Positions 16,628 through 24,596 of a DNA stretch of 64,000 bases are shown in pieces. Every line of letters starts with the position of its first letter. Positions within the stretch are counted from its first letter, which is position 1. The stretch comes from JAOPZW01 sp963835295 (lineage in GTDB: Bacteria; Actinomycetota; Thermoleophilia; Solirubrobacterales; Solirubrobacteraceae): NCBI GenBank assembly GCA_963835295.1, contig CAWIEX010000010.1, forward strand, positions 496,001 through 560,000. Direction: 5' to 3'. The notes under the pieces were generated by a model, which ran no database searches, was not told where the DNA came from, and saw only the letters and a list, made by a program, of their open reading frames with translations. A program made the position numbers and the translations under genes.

Positions 16628-19273
16628 ATGGGCCCGCACGGGACCCGTCGCGGCCGTCGCAGCTCCCTCGCCCTCACGCTCGCGGCCTTCGTCTCTGCCT
16701 TGAGCTTGGCCACGTCGACGGCCGCCGCCGATGTCCCCATCGCCGGTGCAACCGCACCCGTCACGTCGGTCGCTGCCGAGACGACTTCGACCGCTACCGC
16801 GCCTGTGAGCGCGACGACGTCCACCGCCACGACGACCACCCCCGACGCCTCGACCTCGACGTCGGCCGCCCCCGCCCCCGCCCCCGCGCCCGCCCCGGCT
16901 CCCGCCCCTGCTCCCGCGCCCGCCCCGGCCGAGCAGTCCACGCCGGCGCCGGCCCCCGCACCGACGACGACGACCACCGAGGCCCCGACGACGACCGCCG
17001 CCCCGACGACCGCGGCCGCCCCGACGACGACCGCATCGACGACGACCACCGACGCTCCGACGACCGAGGCCGCACCGACGACGACCGAGGCCGCCCCGAC
17101 GACCACCGACGCTCCGACGACGACGACCACCGCTCCGACGACGACCACCGACGCTCAGACGTCCGCCGCTCCGACGACGACCACCGACGCTCCGACGTCC
17201 GCCGCTCCGACGACGACCACCGACGCCCCGACGTCCGCCGCACCGACGACGACCACCGACCCTTCGACGACCGAGGCCGCGGCGCCGGTCACGCAGACGG
17301 TCGCCTCGCTGACCGAGGCTGTCGCGCCAGCGACGACGACCGCCGACGCTCCGACGACGACCACCGACGCCTCGACGACCGAGGCTGCGGCGCCGGTCAC
17401 GCAGACGGTCGCCTCGCTGACCGAGGCTGTCGCGCCGGCGACGACGACCGCCGATGCTCCGACGACCGCCGACGCTCCGACGACGACCACCGACGCTCCG
17501 ACGACCGAGGCTGCGGCGCCGGTCACGCAGACGGTCGCCTCCCTGACGGAGGCTGTCGCGCCGGCGACGACGACCACCGACGCCCCGACGACCGAGGCCG
17601 CGGCGCCGGTCACGCAGACGGTCGCCTCGTTGACCGAGGCCACCGCACCGACGACGGACGCCGCGGCGCCCGTCGCGGCGACGGCTGCTTCGCTGACCGA
17701 GGCCGCCGCGCCGACGGTGACCCAGACCGTGGCGCCGGTCACGGAGGCTGCCGCTCCGGTGACGCAGGTCGCGCAGACGGTGACCGCTCCGGTGACGCAG
17801 GTTGCGCAGACGGTGACCGCTCCACTGACCGAGGCTGCCGCTCCGGTGACGGACGTTGCGCAGACGGTGACCGCTCCGGTGACCGAGGCTGCCTCTCCGG
17901 TGACGCAGGTTGCGCAGACGGTGACCGCTCCGGTGACCGAGGCGACGGCGCCGGTGACCGAGGCCGCAGCTCCAGTGACGCAAGTCGCGCAGACGGTGAC
18001 CGCTCCGGTGACGCAGGCCGTGCAGACGGTGGCGGCTCCGGTGACCGAGGCGGCCCAGACGGTGACCGCTCCGGTGACGCAGGCCGTGCAGACGGTGGCG
18101 GCTCCGGTGACGGAGGCGACCCAGACGGTGACCGCTCCGGTGACGCAGGCCGTGCAGACGGTGACGGCTCCGGTCGCGCAGGTCGCCGCTCCGGTGACGC
18201 AGGCCGTGCAGACGGTGGCCGCTCCGGTGACGCAGCTCGCTCAGACGGTGACGGCTCCGGTCGTGCAGCTCGCCGCTCCGGTGACGCAGGCCGTGCAGAC
18301 GGTGACCGCTCCGGTGACGCAGCTCGCTCAGACGGTCACCGCTCCGGTGGTCCAGGTCGCCGCCCCGGTCGTGCAGGTCGCGCAGGCGGTCACCGCTCCG
18401 GTCGTCCAGCTGGCCGCTCCGGTCGTCCAGCTGGCTGCTCCGGTCGTGCAGGCTGTCGCGGCTCCGGTGACGCAGGTCGTCGCTCCGGTGGTCGGTGCTG
18501 TGGCTCCGGTCGTCCAGGCCGTCGCGGCTCCAGTCGCCCAGGTCGTGCAGCCGGTCGTCAACGTGACCGCTCCTCTCGTGCAGGCAGTCGCCGCTCCTGT
18601 GGTCGGCGTGTCGGGTCCAGTGGCGCAGGTCGTCCAGGCGGTCGCGGCGCCGCTCGTCCAGGTGGCCGCTCCGGTCACCCAGGCCGCGCGAGCGCTCGCC
18701 ACGGTCGCCCCTGCGACTTCGGCCACCCCGTCGTCGCTCAATAACTTCTCCGCGCCGTCCAGCTTCGCCGCGCCGCCCGCGACGCCGACGGCCGCGTCGG
18801 CGCTCGACCAGCGCCAGGCGGCCACCGCGGCGACGTTCGCGCAGCCGCTCGCGTCGCCCGCGACGGCCTTCGCCCAGGCCGCGCCCGCCGCCAACGCGGC
18901 GCCCGCTCTCGCCCGGGACCCGTCGCTTGCTCTGCTCGCGCCCCCGGCGCCCCCCGCGCCTCTGAGCAGCACCAGCAGCAGCCTCGGCGCCCTGAGCGAT
19001 CCCGCGTGGACCCTCGCCACTAGCGCCGCTCCCGTCGCGGCCGCGACGGGCCCCAGTCAAGGCGACGGTACCCCGCGCCTCCCGACCGCCCCGCCCTGCG
19101 CCTCCGGATCGGGCGCTTCGGCCCCCGGCGGCAGCGCCGGCTCGGGTAGCTCGGCCGCCCTGCACGTGGCGACCCTCGACTGCTCCGCGCCGCAAGGACT
19201 TCAGCCCAACCGACTGACGCCGACCCTCTGGCGTCAGGCTGCCTTCGTCTCCCTCCAAGAACGCCCCGGCTAA
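16628..19273 (+). CDS. Secreted mucin-like repetitive Ala/Thr/Pro/Val-rich protein (881 aa)
   Basis: Starts at ATG 16628 with AGGA seven bases before it and a signal peptide ending near AAA-D (residue 35). A Pro-Ala run at about 82-103 is followed by Thr-rich 12-residue units (APTTTTDAPTSA type) to about 211, four units of roughly 30-40 residues carrying APVTQTVASLTEA (212-342), and about 30 copies of an 11-residue unit like QTVTAPVTQAV (365-690). The last 190 residues are less repetitive and hold two Cys. There is no sortase motif or enzyme domain. Likely a wall-associated, probably glycosylated stalk. A peptidoglycan-binding recombinase fusion follows on the same strand. Confidence 0.75.
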   Translation: MGPHGTRRGRRSSLALTLAAFVSALSLATSTAAADVPIAGATAPVTSVAAETTSTATAPVSATTSTATTTTPDASTSTSAAPAPAPAPAPAPAPAPAPAPAEQSTPAPAPAPTTTTTEAPTTTAAPTTAAAPTTTASTTTTDAPTTEAAPTTTEAAPTTTDAPTTTTTAPTTTTDAQTSAAPTTTTDAPTSAAPTTTTDAPTSAAPTTTTDPSTTEAAAPVTQTVASLTEAVAPATTTADAPTTTTDASTTEAAAPVTQTVASLTEAVAPATTTADAPTTADAPTTTTDAPTTEAAAPVTQTVASLTEAVAPATTTTDAPTTEAAAPVTQTVASLTEATAPTTDAAAPVAATAASLTEAAAPTVTQTVAPVTEAAAPVTQVAQTVTAPVTQVAQTVTAPLTEAAAPVTDVAQTVTAPVTEAASPVTQVAQTVTAPVTEATAPVTEAAAPVTQVAQTVTAPVTQAVQTVAAPVTEAAQTVTAPVTQAVQTVAAPVTEATQTVTAPVTQAVQTVTAPVAQVAAPVTQAVQTVAAPVTQLAQTVTAPVVQLAAPVTQAVQTVTAPVTQLAQTVTAPVVQVAAPVVQVAQAVTAPVVQLAAPVVQLAAPVVQAVAAPVTQVVAPVVGAVAPVVQAVAAPVAQVVQPVVNVTAPLVQAVAAPVVGVSGPVAQVVQAVAAPLVQVAAPVTQAARALATVAPATSATPSSLNNFSAPSSFAAPPATPTAASALDQRQAATAATFAQPLASPATAFAQAAPAANAAPALARDPSLALLAPPAPPAPLSSTSSSLGALSDPAWTLATSAAPVAAATGPSQGDGTPRLPTAPPCASGSGASAPGGSAGSGSSAALHVATLDCSAPQGLQPNRLTPTLWRQAAFVSLQERPG
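17261..17655 (+). repeat. Four tandem coding repeats of about 90-120 bp
   Basis: Each unit starts with codons for STTEAAAPVTQTVASLTEA and ends with a Thr-rich linker of variable length. Nucleotide identity between units is very high, including synonymous sites, which implies recent duplication or gene conversion within the mucin-like gene. Confidence 0.8.
17720..18700 (+). repeat. 33-bp tandem coding repeats (11-residue period)
   Basis: Eleven-codon units related to CAGACGGTGACCGCTCCGGT plus 13 further bases repeat through this stretch. The best-conserved run is at about 18000-18180, where alternating units are nearly identical. Pro recurs every 11 residues with Val/Thr spacing. Such arrays can change copy number by slippage. 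Confidence 0.8.
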
Positions 19274-19291
19274 CCCTTCGGGACCTCTCCG

Positions 19292-19333
19292 CGCACCGGT
19301 CGCCGCGTCGCCTCTGAGCGCCGCCCCGGTGCG
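19292..19333 (+). terminator. Hairpin after the mucin-like gene
   Basis: CGCACCGG at 19292-19299 pairs exactly with CCGGTGCG at 19326-19333, 18 bases after the mucin-like stop codon. It may end or attenuate that transcript before the recombinase fusion gene. The loop is long (26 bases) and there is no T-run, so confidence is low. Confidence 0.3.
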
Positions 19334-19402
19334 TGCACCACGCCGTGCCACGCAGTAGCGGGCGGCGCGGCAGCTCGATGAGACGTTCCGAAGGGAGTAG
19401 CA

Positions 19403-20899
19403 ATGAGAATCCATCTCGTCGCCGCCATTGGCGACCGGAGACGAACCCTGACGGTGCTGATGGCGCTGGTCGCGGCCGCGGTCTTGACGACCGCCGTCGC
19501 CCCCGCGCCCGCTGGCGCCGCCTCCAAGCCTGCCCCGGTGCTCGCGCAGGGCACCGGGATGGGTGCCAAGCCGAGCGCCGCCGTCCGGCGCGTGCAGCGC
19601 GTGCTGCACAGCCGCGGCTACAGCCTCGGGCGACCGGGAGTCGACGGGCGCTTTGGCCCGCTGACCGACGCCGCCGTGCGGCGCTTCCAGGCCGACAGCG
19701 GGCTGGCAGCCGACGGCATCGTCGGCCCGAAGACACACAGAGCCGTCAGCCGCGTCGAGCGCCGCCACCAGCGGTCGTCGTCAGCGCGCCGCACCGGCTC
19801 GCGGACGAAGAAGTCGACTCTGCCCAAGCTCGTGACCACGAGCCCACCGGCCGCGAAGACCGCGCCCGCCGCGACGAAGGACGACCAGAGCACCAGCGCC
19901 GGCTGGCTCGTCGTCATCGCGCTGGCGGCCGCTGTCGCCGCGTTCTGCGTCGCCATCGCCGCCAGCGTTCTGCGCCGTCCCGGGCGCCGTCCCGCCGGCG
20001 GCCCAGCCGTCGCGTCGCTCTCGCACGAGCTCTACCTCGAGGGTCACAGCGCCGATGAGGGCGTCGCGGACTTCCGAGGGCCGGCGATCGCGACGAGCGT
20101 CACGGGCGAGCCGGGGCAGCCCCCGGAGAAGACCTGGTACCTCGTCGACGACGCTCGCAAGCCCGCGCCGGTGTGGGTCAGCGACGAGGAGGTGCAGCGC
20201 TCGCCGTCGCGCCTCGAGCCGGGCGAGCCCGTGATCGGCTACGTCACGGTGTCCTCGGAGGCAAACCGCAACGAGGCCGACGGAGCCGTGCACGAGATCG
20301 AGGCGGCCTGCGAGCGCGCCGGGTGGGAGCTCGCCGAGGTCGTCACCGACCGCGAGTCCGGCCGCGGCCTGGAGCGGCCCGGGCTGGCCTACGCGCTGGG
20401 CCAGATCGCCGAAGGCAAGGCCCGCGGCCTGGTGGTCAACGACCTGCGGCGCCTGAGCCGCTCGATCGTCGACCTCGGAGCGCTCATGGAGTGGTTCCGC
20501 GATGCGGGCGCCGGGCTCGTCGCCCTGGACCTGGGCGTCGACACCTCGACCCCGGGCGGCCATGAGGTGGCCGCGACGCTCATCACGCTCGGCGACTGGG
20601 AGCGCGAGCGGATCGCGCGCCGCACGCGCTCGGGCCTCGCCGAGGTCAAGGCCAGCGGGCGCCCGACCGGCCGTCCGAAGGTCAGCGACCGGCCCGACCT
20701 GGTCGAGCGCATCACCGCCATGCGCGCCGCCAGCATGACGCTGCAGGCCATCGCCGACCAGCTCAATGCCGAGGGCGTCCCCACGCTGCGTGGGGGAGCC
20801 ATGTGGCGGCCGTCGAGCGTGCAGGCGGCGCTGGGCTATCGCCGCCCTGGCAAGCGGACCCGGCGCGACCAGTTCCCCACTCTGGAAGACAGGGTGTAG
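19403..20899 (+). CDS. Peptidoglycan-binding domain - membrane helix - serine recombinase fusion (498 aa)
   Basis: The order is: signal-like hydrophobic segment (15-40), PG_binding_1 domain (about 59-115, with VDGRFGPLTDAAVRRFQ), basic linker, one membrane helix (167-190), variable stretch, resolvase/invertase catalytic domain (about 276-410) and helix-turn-helix recombinase region (about 420-480). The nucleophile Ser is kept (S284 in GYVTVSS), but the Arg two residues before it, required in gamma-delta resolvase (R8), is Thr. R325 (R45 equivalent), R350 and R353 (R68, R71) are present; the D67 position is Arg. The layout puts the PG domain outside and the DNA-binding part inside. It may be a wall-sensing DNA-binding regulator rather than a mobile-element recombinase. 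Start ATG has AAGGGAG upstream. Confidence 0.85.
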   Translation: MRIHLVAAIGDRRRTLTVLMALVAAAVLTTAVAPAPAGAASKPAPVLAQGTGMGAKPSAAVRRVQRVLHSRGYSLGRPGVDGRFGPLTDAAVRRFQADSGLAADGIVGPKTHRAVSRVERRHQRSSSARRTGSRTKKSTLPKLVTTSPPAAKTAPAATKDDQSTSAGWLVVIALAAAVAAFCVAIAASVLRRPGRRPAGGPAVASLSHELYLEGHSADEGVADFRGPAIATSVTGEPGQPPEKTWYLVDDARKPAPVWVSDEEVQRSPSRLEPGEPVIGYVTVSSEANRNEADGAVHEIEAACERAGWELAEVVTDRESGRGLERPGLAYALGQIAEGKARGLVVNDLRRLSRSIVDLGALMEWFRDAGAGLVALDLGVDTSTPGGHEVAATLITLGDWERERIARRTRSGLAEVKASGRPTGRPKVSDRPDLVERITAMRAASMTLQAIADQLNAEGVPTLRGGAMWRPSSVQAALGYRRPGKRTRRDQFPTLEDRV

Positions 20900-20910
20900 C
20901 CGAATGCGCC

Positions 20911-21005
20911 AATCCGTTACGCAACGGGGCTCTCATGTAAATCCGTAAAGGGCATATTTGCAGGTATTTTGCCGCTTGACTTTGCTGCCCAGCGCCGCGC
21001 AGCAT
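20911..21005 (+). promoter_or_regulatory. AT-rich promoter region of the exopolysaccharide operon with direct repeats
   Basis: GC content drops sharply between 20911 and 20985. AATCCGTTA (20911-20919) and AATCCGTAA (20940-20948) are direct repeats 29 bases apart, close to three helical turns. CCGTT/AACGG form a small dyad at 20914-20927. A TTGACT hexamer at 20976-20981 with CAGCAT 18 bases later could be the -35 and -10. It is the only sizeable gap before the deacetylase operon, so this is its likely control region. Confidence 0.45.
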
Positions 21006-21111
21006 GCCCCAGCGCACTTCACACCACGAGCCTTTGGGGGGCGATGTGAGTCGCGGAAGCTGGCTGGGAGCGGTCGGGTGTGGGACCCGACGATCGGGAG
21101 GGACGAGGTCG

Positions 21112-24100
21112 ATGCTGCGACGCATGGCGCCGGTCCTGGCCGTAGCGGCACTGGCCGTGATCGTGCCCGTGGTGCTGGCGGCAACGCCGGCGCGCGTCCT
21201 GCCGACGCAACGGATCGACGTCAAGGTCCTTCTCGTCTCCGCGGACGGGACCGAGCCCGGCTTCGGCGCCTGGAAGGCAGAGCTCCAGCGCGAGGGAGTC
21301 CCCTACAGCACGTTCGTCGCCTACAGCGGTCAGAACCGGGTCTCGACCCTGACCGACTCCGGCCTGGCCGACTACGGCGCCAACCACGCCTACTACGACG
21401 CGGTCATCCTCGCCACCGGCGACCTCGGCCACAACGTGGCCAACGCCGACGGCACCACGAGCTACCTCTCCGCCCTCAGCGACACCGAGTGGGCGAGCCT
21501 CGCCAAGTTCGAGCGCACGTTCGGCATCCGCCAGCTCAGCGACTACACCGCGCCCTCCCCGGCACACGGGCTGAACGTCGTCGGCGGCGCGACCCAGGAC
21601 GGCAACGTGGGCACGCTGACACCCCTGGGCAGGGCCGCCTTCCCCTACCTCAAGGGACCGGTCCCCATCGCCAACGACGACCCGGCCGTGGCCGAGACGT
21701 TCGGCTACGCCGCGACGCCGGTCAACGGGCAGGACTGGCAGACCCTCCTCGCCGGGCCCAACGGGACCGCGTACCTCGGGATCTACACCCATCCCGACGA
21801 CGGGCGCGAGGAGATGGTCATGACCGTCGCCAGCAACGAGAACCAGAGCCAGGCGCAGCTGCTGCGCCACGGCGAGCTCAACTGGGTCACGCGCGGCGTC
21901 TTCCTCGGTTACCAGCGCAACTACCTCGCGCTCCAGGTCGACGACCTCTTCCTCGGCGACGACGCCTGGGATCCGGCCGCGCACACGACCAGCTACGACC
22001 CGGCCAAGGCCAGCCGCATGACGGCGGCCGACGTGGCCCAGGCCGCTGCGTGGTCCAAGGCGCGCGGAGTGCGCATCGACTTCGCCTTCAACGGCGGCGG
22101 GAGTGAGCTCTACAAGGCCGACCACGCGACGACGACCGATCCCCTGGCCAACGCCTTCGCCGACCCGGCGACGCGCAGCGCCTTCGGCTACGTCAACCAC
22201 ACCTACGACCACCCGAACATGGACTGCTCGACGTCGGGCTTCGTCGCCAAGCAGATCACCAACAACCTCGCCTGGGCCGGCCAGCACGGGCTCCCGATCG
22301 ACCCCACGGAGGTCGTCACCGGCGAGCACTCGGGCCTGGCCAACACGCGGCCGGGCAACCCCGGCACCATCGACCCGCCGAGCTTCGACGACGTCACGCC
22401 CGCGGCCGGCGGCACGATCCCGGCCGGCACCTACGACTACGCGGTCACGGCCCAGTCGCCGGCGGGCGAGACGACGGCATCCGTCGTGCCCGGGATCGCG
22501 GTCGCCGCCAACGAGAAGGTGACCGCGAGCTTCGATGCCGTGTGCCACGCGGTCGCCTACAACCTCTACCGCAGCGCCGCGGGCGCCAGCCGCTGGACGC
22601 AGGTGGGGACGCTCGCGCGCTCGGCCACGGCCGCCACCGACGACGGGACCACCCCCCTCGCGCTGACCATCACCGACACGGGGGCCGGCGGGACGTCCAA
22701 GGCGCCGCCGGCCGCCAACGCCGCCACGCTCGCGCCCTACGCGCAGAACCCGAACTACCTGCCGGGCCTCATCGCCGCAGGGGTCCGCGCCGTGGCCACG
22801 GACGCCTCGAAGGCCTACCCCTCGACGCCGACCGACCTCAACAGCCCGCTGTTGCCGGCGGGGCAGTCGTTCACCGAGGGGCCCGTCCAGGCCTTCCCGC
22901 GCTACCCGAGCAACGTCTACTACAACGTCTCCAAGCAGGGCCAGCAGCTCGACGAGTACAACTGGATCTACGTCGCGCCGGCCAACGGCGGGGGCTGCGT
23001 TCCGATCGCGGGGGTCACCACGTGCCGCACCACGCCAGCCACGTGGACCGACTACGTGACCAGCGAGAACAACGTGATGTTCCGCCACGTCATGGGCAAC
23101 GACCCGCGCCCGCACTTCATGCACCAGAGCAACCTGGCCGACTACAACCCGGCCCTGCCCGAGACCGACCCCAACCAGGGCGGCATCCTCTACCCGGTCA
23201 TCGATGGCCTGCTGTCGCGCTATGACGCGACGGTCGATCGCACGAGCGCGCCGCTCGTCGACCTGACCAGCAGCCAGATCGCCGCGACGCTGGCCCGCCA
23301 GTCCGCATGGGCGGCGAACCTCGCCGCGGGCAAGGTCTCGGCGTGGCTGCAGGACGGCGTGCTGCACGTCAGGAACCTCGACGGCGCCGCGGTGGAGGTC
23401 CCTCTGACGGGGACCACGGTCGGCGACCTCTACGCCGGCCAGAAGTCCGGGTGGGCCGGCATCCCGGCCGGCGGCGAGCAGTCCTTCTCGCCCAACGATC
23501 CGGTCAACGCCGCGCCGCCGACCGTCTCGGGCACAGCCAAGGCCGGCTCCACGCTCTCCGCGAGCCGCGGCGCGTGGACCGGCACCCAGCCGATCGACTA
23601 CGGCTACCAGTGGCAGCGCTGCGCGCAGAGCTGCGTGAACATCCCCGGCGCGACCGACGCGACCTACCGCGTCGCCGCAGCCGACGGCAGCGCGAAGCTG
23701 CGCGTCGTCGTCTCCGCCGGCAACTGGGTCTCGTCGGTGAGCCAGGCGGCGTCCGCGCTGACCGGGAGCGTGCCGAAGGCCGGCGGCGCCTCGAAGTCGA
23801 AGGCGTCGAAGTCCTCGCGCCTGAGCCTGACCAAGGTCAAGATGAGCCCGCGCCGCTTCGCCGTCTCGCACCGGCACAAGCGCCGCGGCACGCGCCTGGA
23901 CGGCTCGCGCATCACCTGGAAGCTCAACCAGGCGGCGACGGTCCGCCTCACGATCCAGCGCCGCGGCGGCAGCGCCAGGCACCGCCGCTGGGTGCGGGTC
24001 GGCACGCTCAAGGTCAAGGCGAAGAAGGGCCACGGCGTCGTGCGCTTCCGCGGGCGCTTCGGGCGCAAGCTGCTCGCACCGCGCGGCTACCGGCTGGTCG

Positions 24101-24168
24101 CCATGGCCGCCACGCGACAGGCGAGGTCCCCGCACAAGCACGTGACCTTCAGGGTGGTGAAGGGATGA
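21112..24168 (+). CDS. Agd3-like secreted polysaccharide deacetylase (CE18-type) with Ig-like and C-terminal beta domains
   Basis: A 1018-residue exported protein; ATG 21112 follows GGAGGG and a signal peptide (about 1-24). An N-terminal domain opening with VKVLLVSADGTEPGF precedes a NodB-fold deacetylase: Asp pair D277/D278 in LALQVDDLFLG, HxxxH at H363/H367 in VNHTYDHPNMDC, then VTGEHSGL, GVRAVATDASK, FPRYPSNVYYNV and MGNDPRPHFMHQSN. A fibronectin-like domain (about 425-525) is inserted within the catalytic domain. An Ig-like YQWQRC domain and a basic beta domain end the protein. It would remove acetyl groups from N-acetylgalactosamine polymer outside the membrane, like fungal Agd3. Family membership is from motif recall; substrate is inferred from neighbours. 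Confidence 0.8.
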   Translation: MLRRMAPVLAVAALAVIVPVVLAATPARVLPTQRIDVKVLLVSADGTEPGFGAWKAELQREGVPYSTFVAYSGQNRVSTLTDSGLADYGANHAYYDAVILATGDLGHNVANADGTTSYLSALSDTEWASLAKFERTFGIRQLSDYTAPSPAHGLNVVGGATQDGNVGTLTPLGRAAFPYLKGPVPIANDDPAVAETFGYAATPVNGQDWQTLLAGPNGTAYLGIYTHPDDGREEMVMTVASNENQSQAQLLRHGELNWVTRGVFLGYQRNYLALQVDDLFLGDDAWDPAAHTTSYDPAKASRMTAADVAQAAAWSKARGVRIDFAFNGGGSELYKADHATTTDPLANAFADPATRSAFGYVNHTYDHPNMDCSTSGFVAKQITNNLAWAGQHGLPIDPTEVVTGEHSGLANTRPGNPGTIDPPSFDDVTPAAGGTIPAGTYDYAVTAQSPAGETTASVVPGIAVAANEKVTASFDAVCHAVAYNLYRSAAGASRWTQVGTLARSATAATDDGTTPLALTITDTGAGGTSKAPPAANAATLAPYAQNPNYLPGLIAAGVRAVATDASKAYPSTPTDLNSPLLPAGQSFTEGPVQAFPRYPSNVYYNVSKQGQQLDEYNWIYVAPANGGGCVPIAGVTTCRTTPATWTDYVTSENNVMFRHVMGNDPRPHFMHQSNLADYNPALPETDPNQGGILYPVIDGLLSRYDATVDRTSAPLVDLTSSQIAATLARQSAWAANLAAGKVSAWLQDGVLHVRNLDGAAVEVPLTGTTVGDLYAGQKSGWAGIPAGGEQSFSPNDPVNAAPPTVSGTAKAGSTLSASRGAWTGTQPIDYGYQWQRCAQSCVNIPGATDATYRVAAADGSAKLRVVVSAGNWVSSVSQAASALTGSVPKAGGASKSKASKSSRLSLTKVKMSPRRFAVSHRHKRRGTRLDGSRITWKLNQAATVRLTIQRRGGSARHRRWVRVGTLKVKAKKGHGVVRFRGRFGRKLLAPRGYRLVAMAATRQARSPHKHVTFRVVKG

Positions 24169-24596
24169 GCGGTGAGGACACGCCCCGCCCCCGCCGGCGC
24201 TTCCGGCGCGTCGCGGGCACGCTGGAGGACGACGGGCGCCCCGGGGCCGGCGACCCGCTGGACTCGGTCCATGCCGAGCTCGTGCTCCTGCGCGAGGAGA
24301 ACGCCCGCCTGAAGGCCGCCCAGCACCGGCGCGCCGACGTCGGCCGGCTGCTGGACCGGGCTCGCTCGCTGCCGGCCGCCACAGCCGACAGCGGGGGGGC
24401 CAGCGACGACACCGCCCAGCTGCTGTTCGACGGCCTGGTCATCCGGGAGTCGCTGCTCGAGATCTGCCGCGAGATCGAGCGGGCGATGGTGGCCTTCGAG
24501 GCCAGGCTCGACGCCCTCGCCACCGCGGCCGTCGATCGCCCCGGCAACCCGGTGGCCGAGCACTCAGGCAGCGGGAATGGCTCGGCGCCGATCTGA
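24165..24596 (+). CDS. Small coiled-coil protein in exopolysaccharide operon (143 aa)
   Basis: A soluble, charged protein overlapping the deacetylase stop (ATGA) and the start of the glycosyltransferase gene by 20 bases. A heptad segment (AELVLLREENARLKAA) at about 37-52 and a second helix (LLEICREIERAMVAFEARL) at about 102-120 suggest a helical oligomer. No signal peptide or known domain. Its place between deacetylase and glycosyltransferase suggests a cytoplasmic accessory or scaffold, comparable in position only to the unassigned subunits of Pel loci. Confidence 0.65.
   Translation: MSGEDTPRPRRRFRRVAGTLEDDGRPGAGDPLDSVHAELVLLREENARLKAAQHRRADVGRLLDRARSLPAATADSGGASDDTAQLLFDGLVIRESLLEICREIERAMVAFEARLDALATAAVDRPGNPVAEHSGSGNGSAPI

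Noticed and set aside
17720..18700. Regular 33-bp repeats resembling a CRISPR array
   Set aside because: The units are contiguous without unique spacers, keep an open frame of 11 codons, and no cas genes are nearby.
16382..19768. A 1128-codon open frame on the minus strand opposite the mucin-like gene, rich in HRSGHRL-type repeats
   Set aside because: It is the exact shadow of the repetitive plus-strand gene. The plus frame has a signal peptide and ribosome site; the minus frame is only Arg/His/Gly from GC-rich antisense codons.
19403..20899. The serine recombinase as the integrase of a mobile element
   Set aside because: It is fused to a wall-binding and membrane part, has a changed active site, and no att sites, repeats or cargo boundaries flank it.
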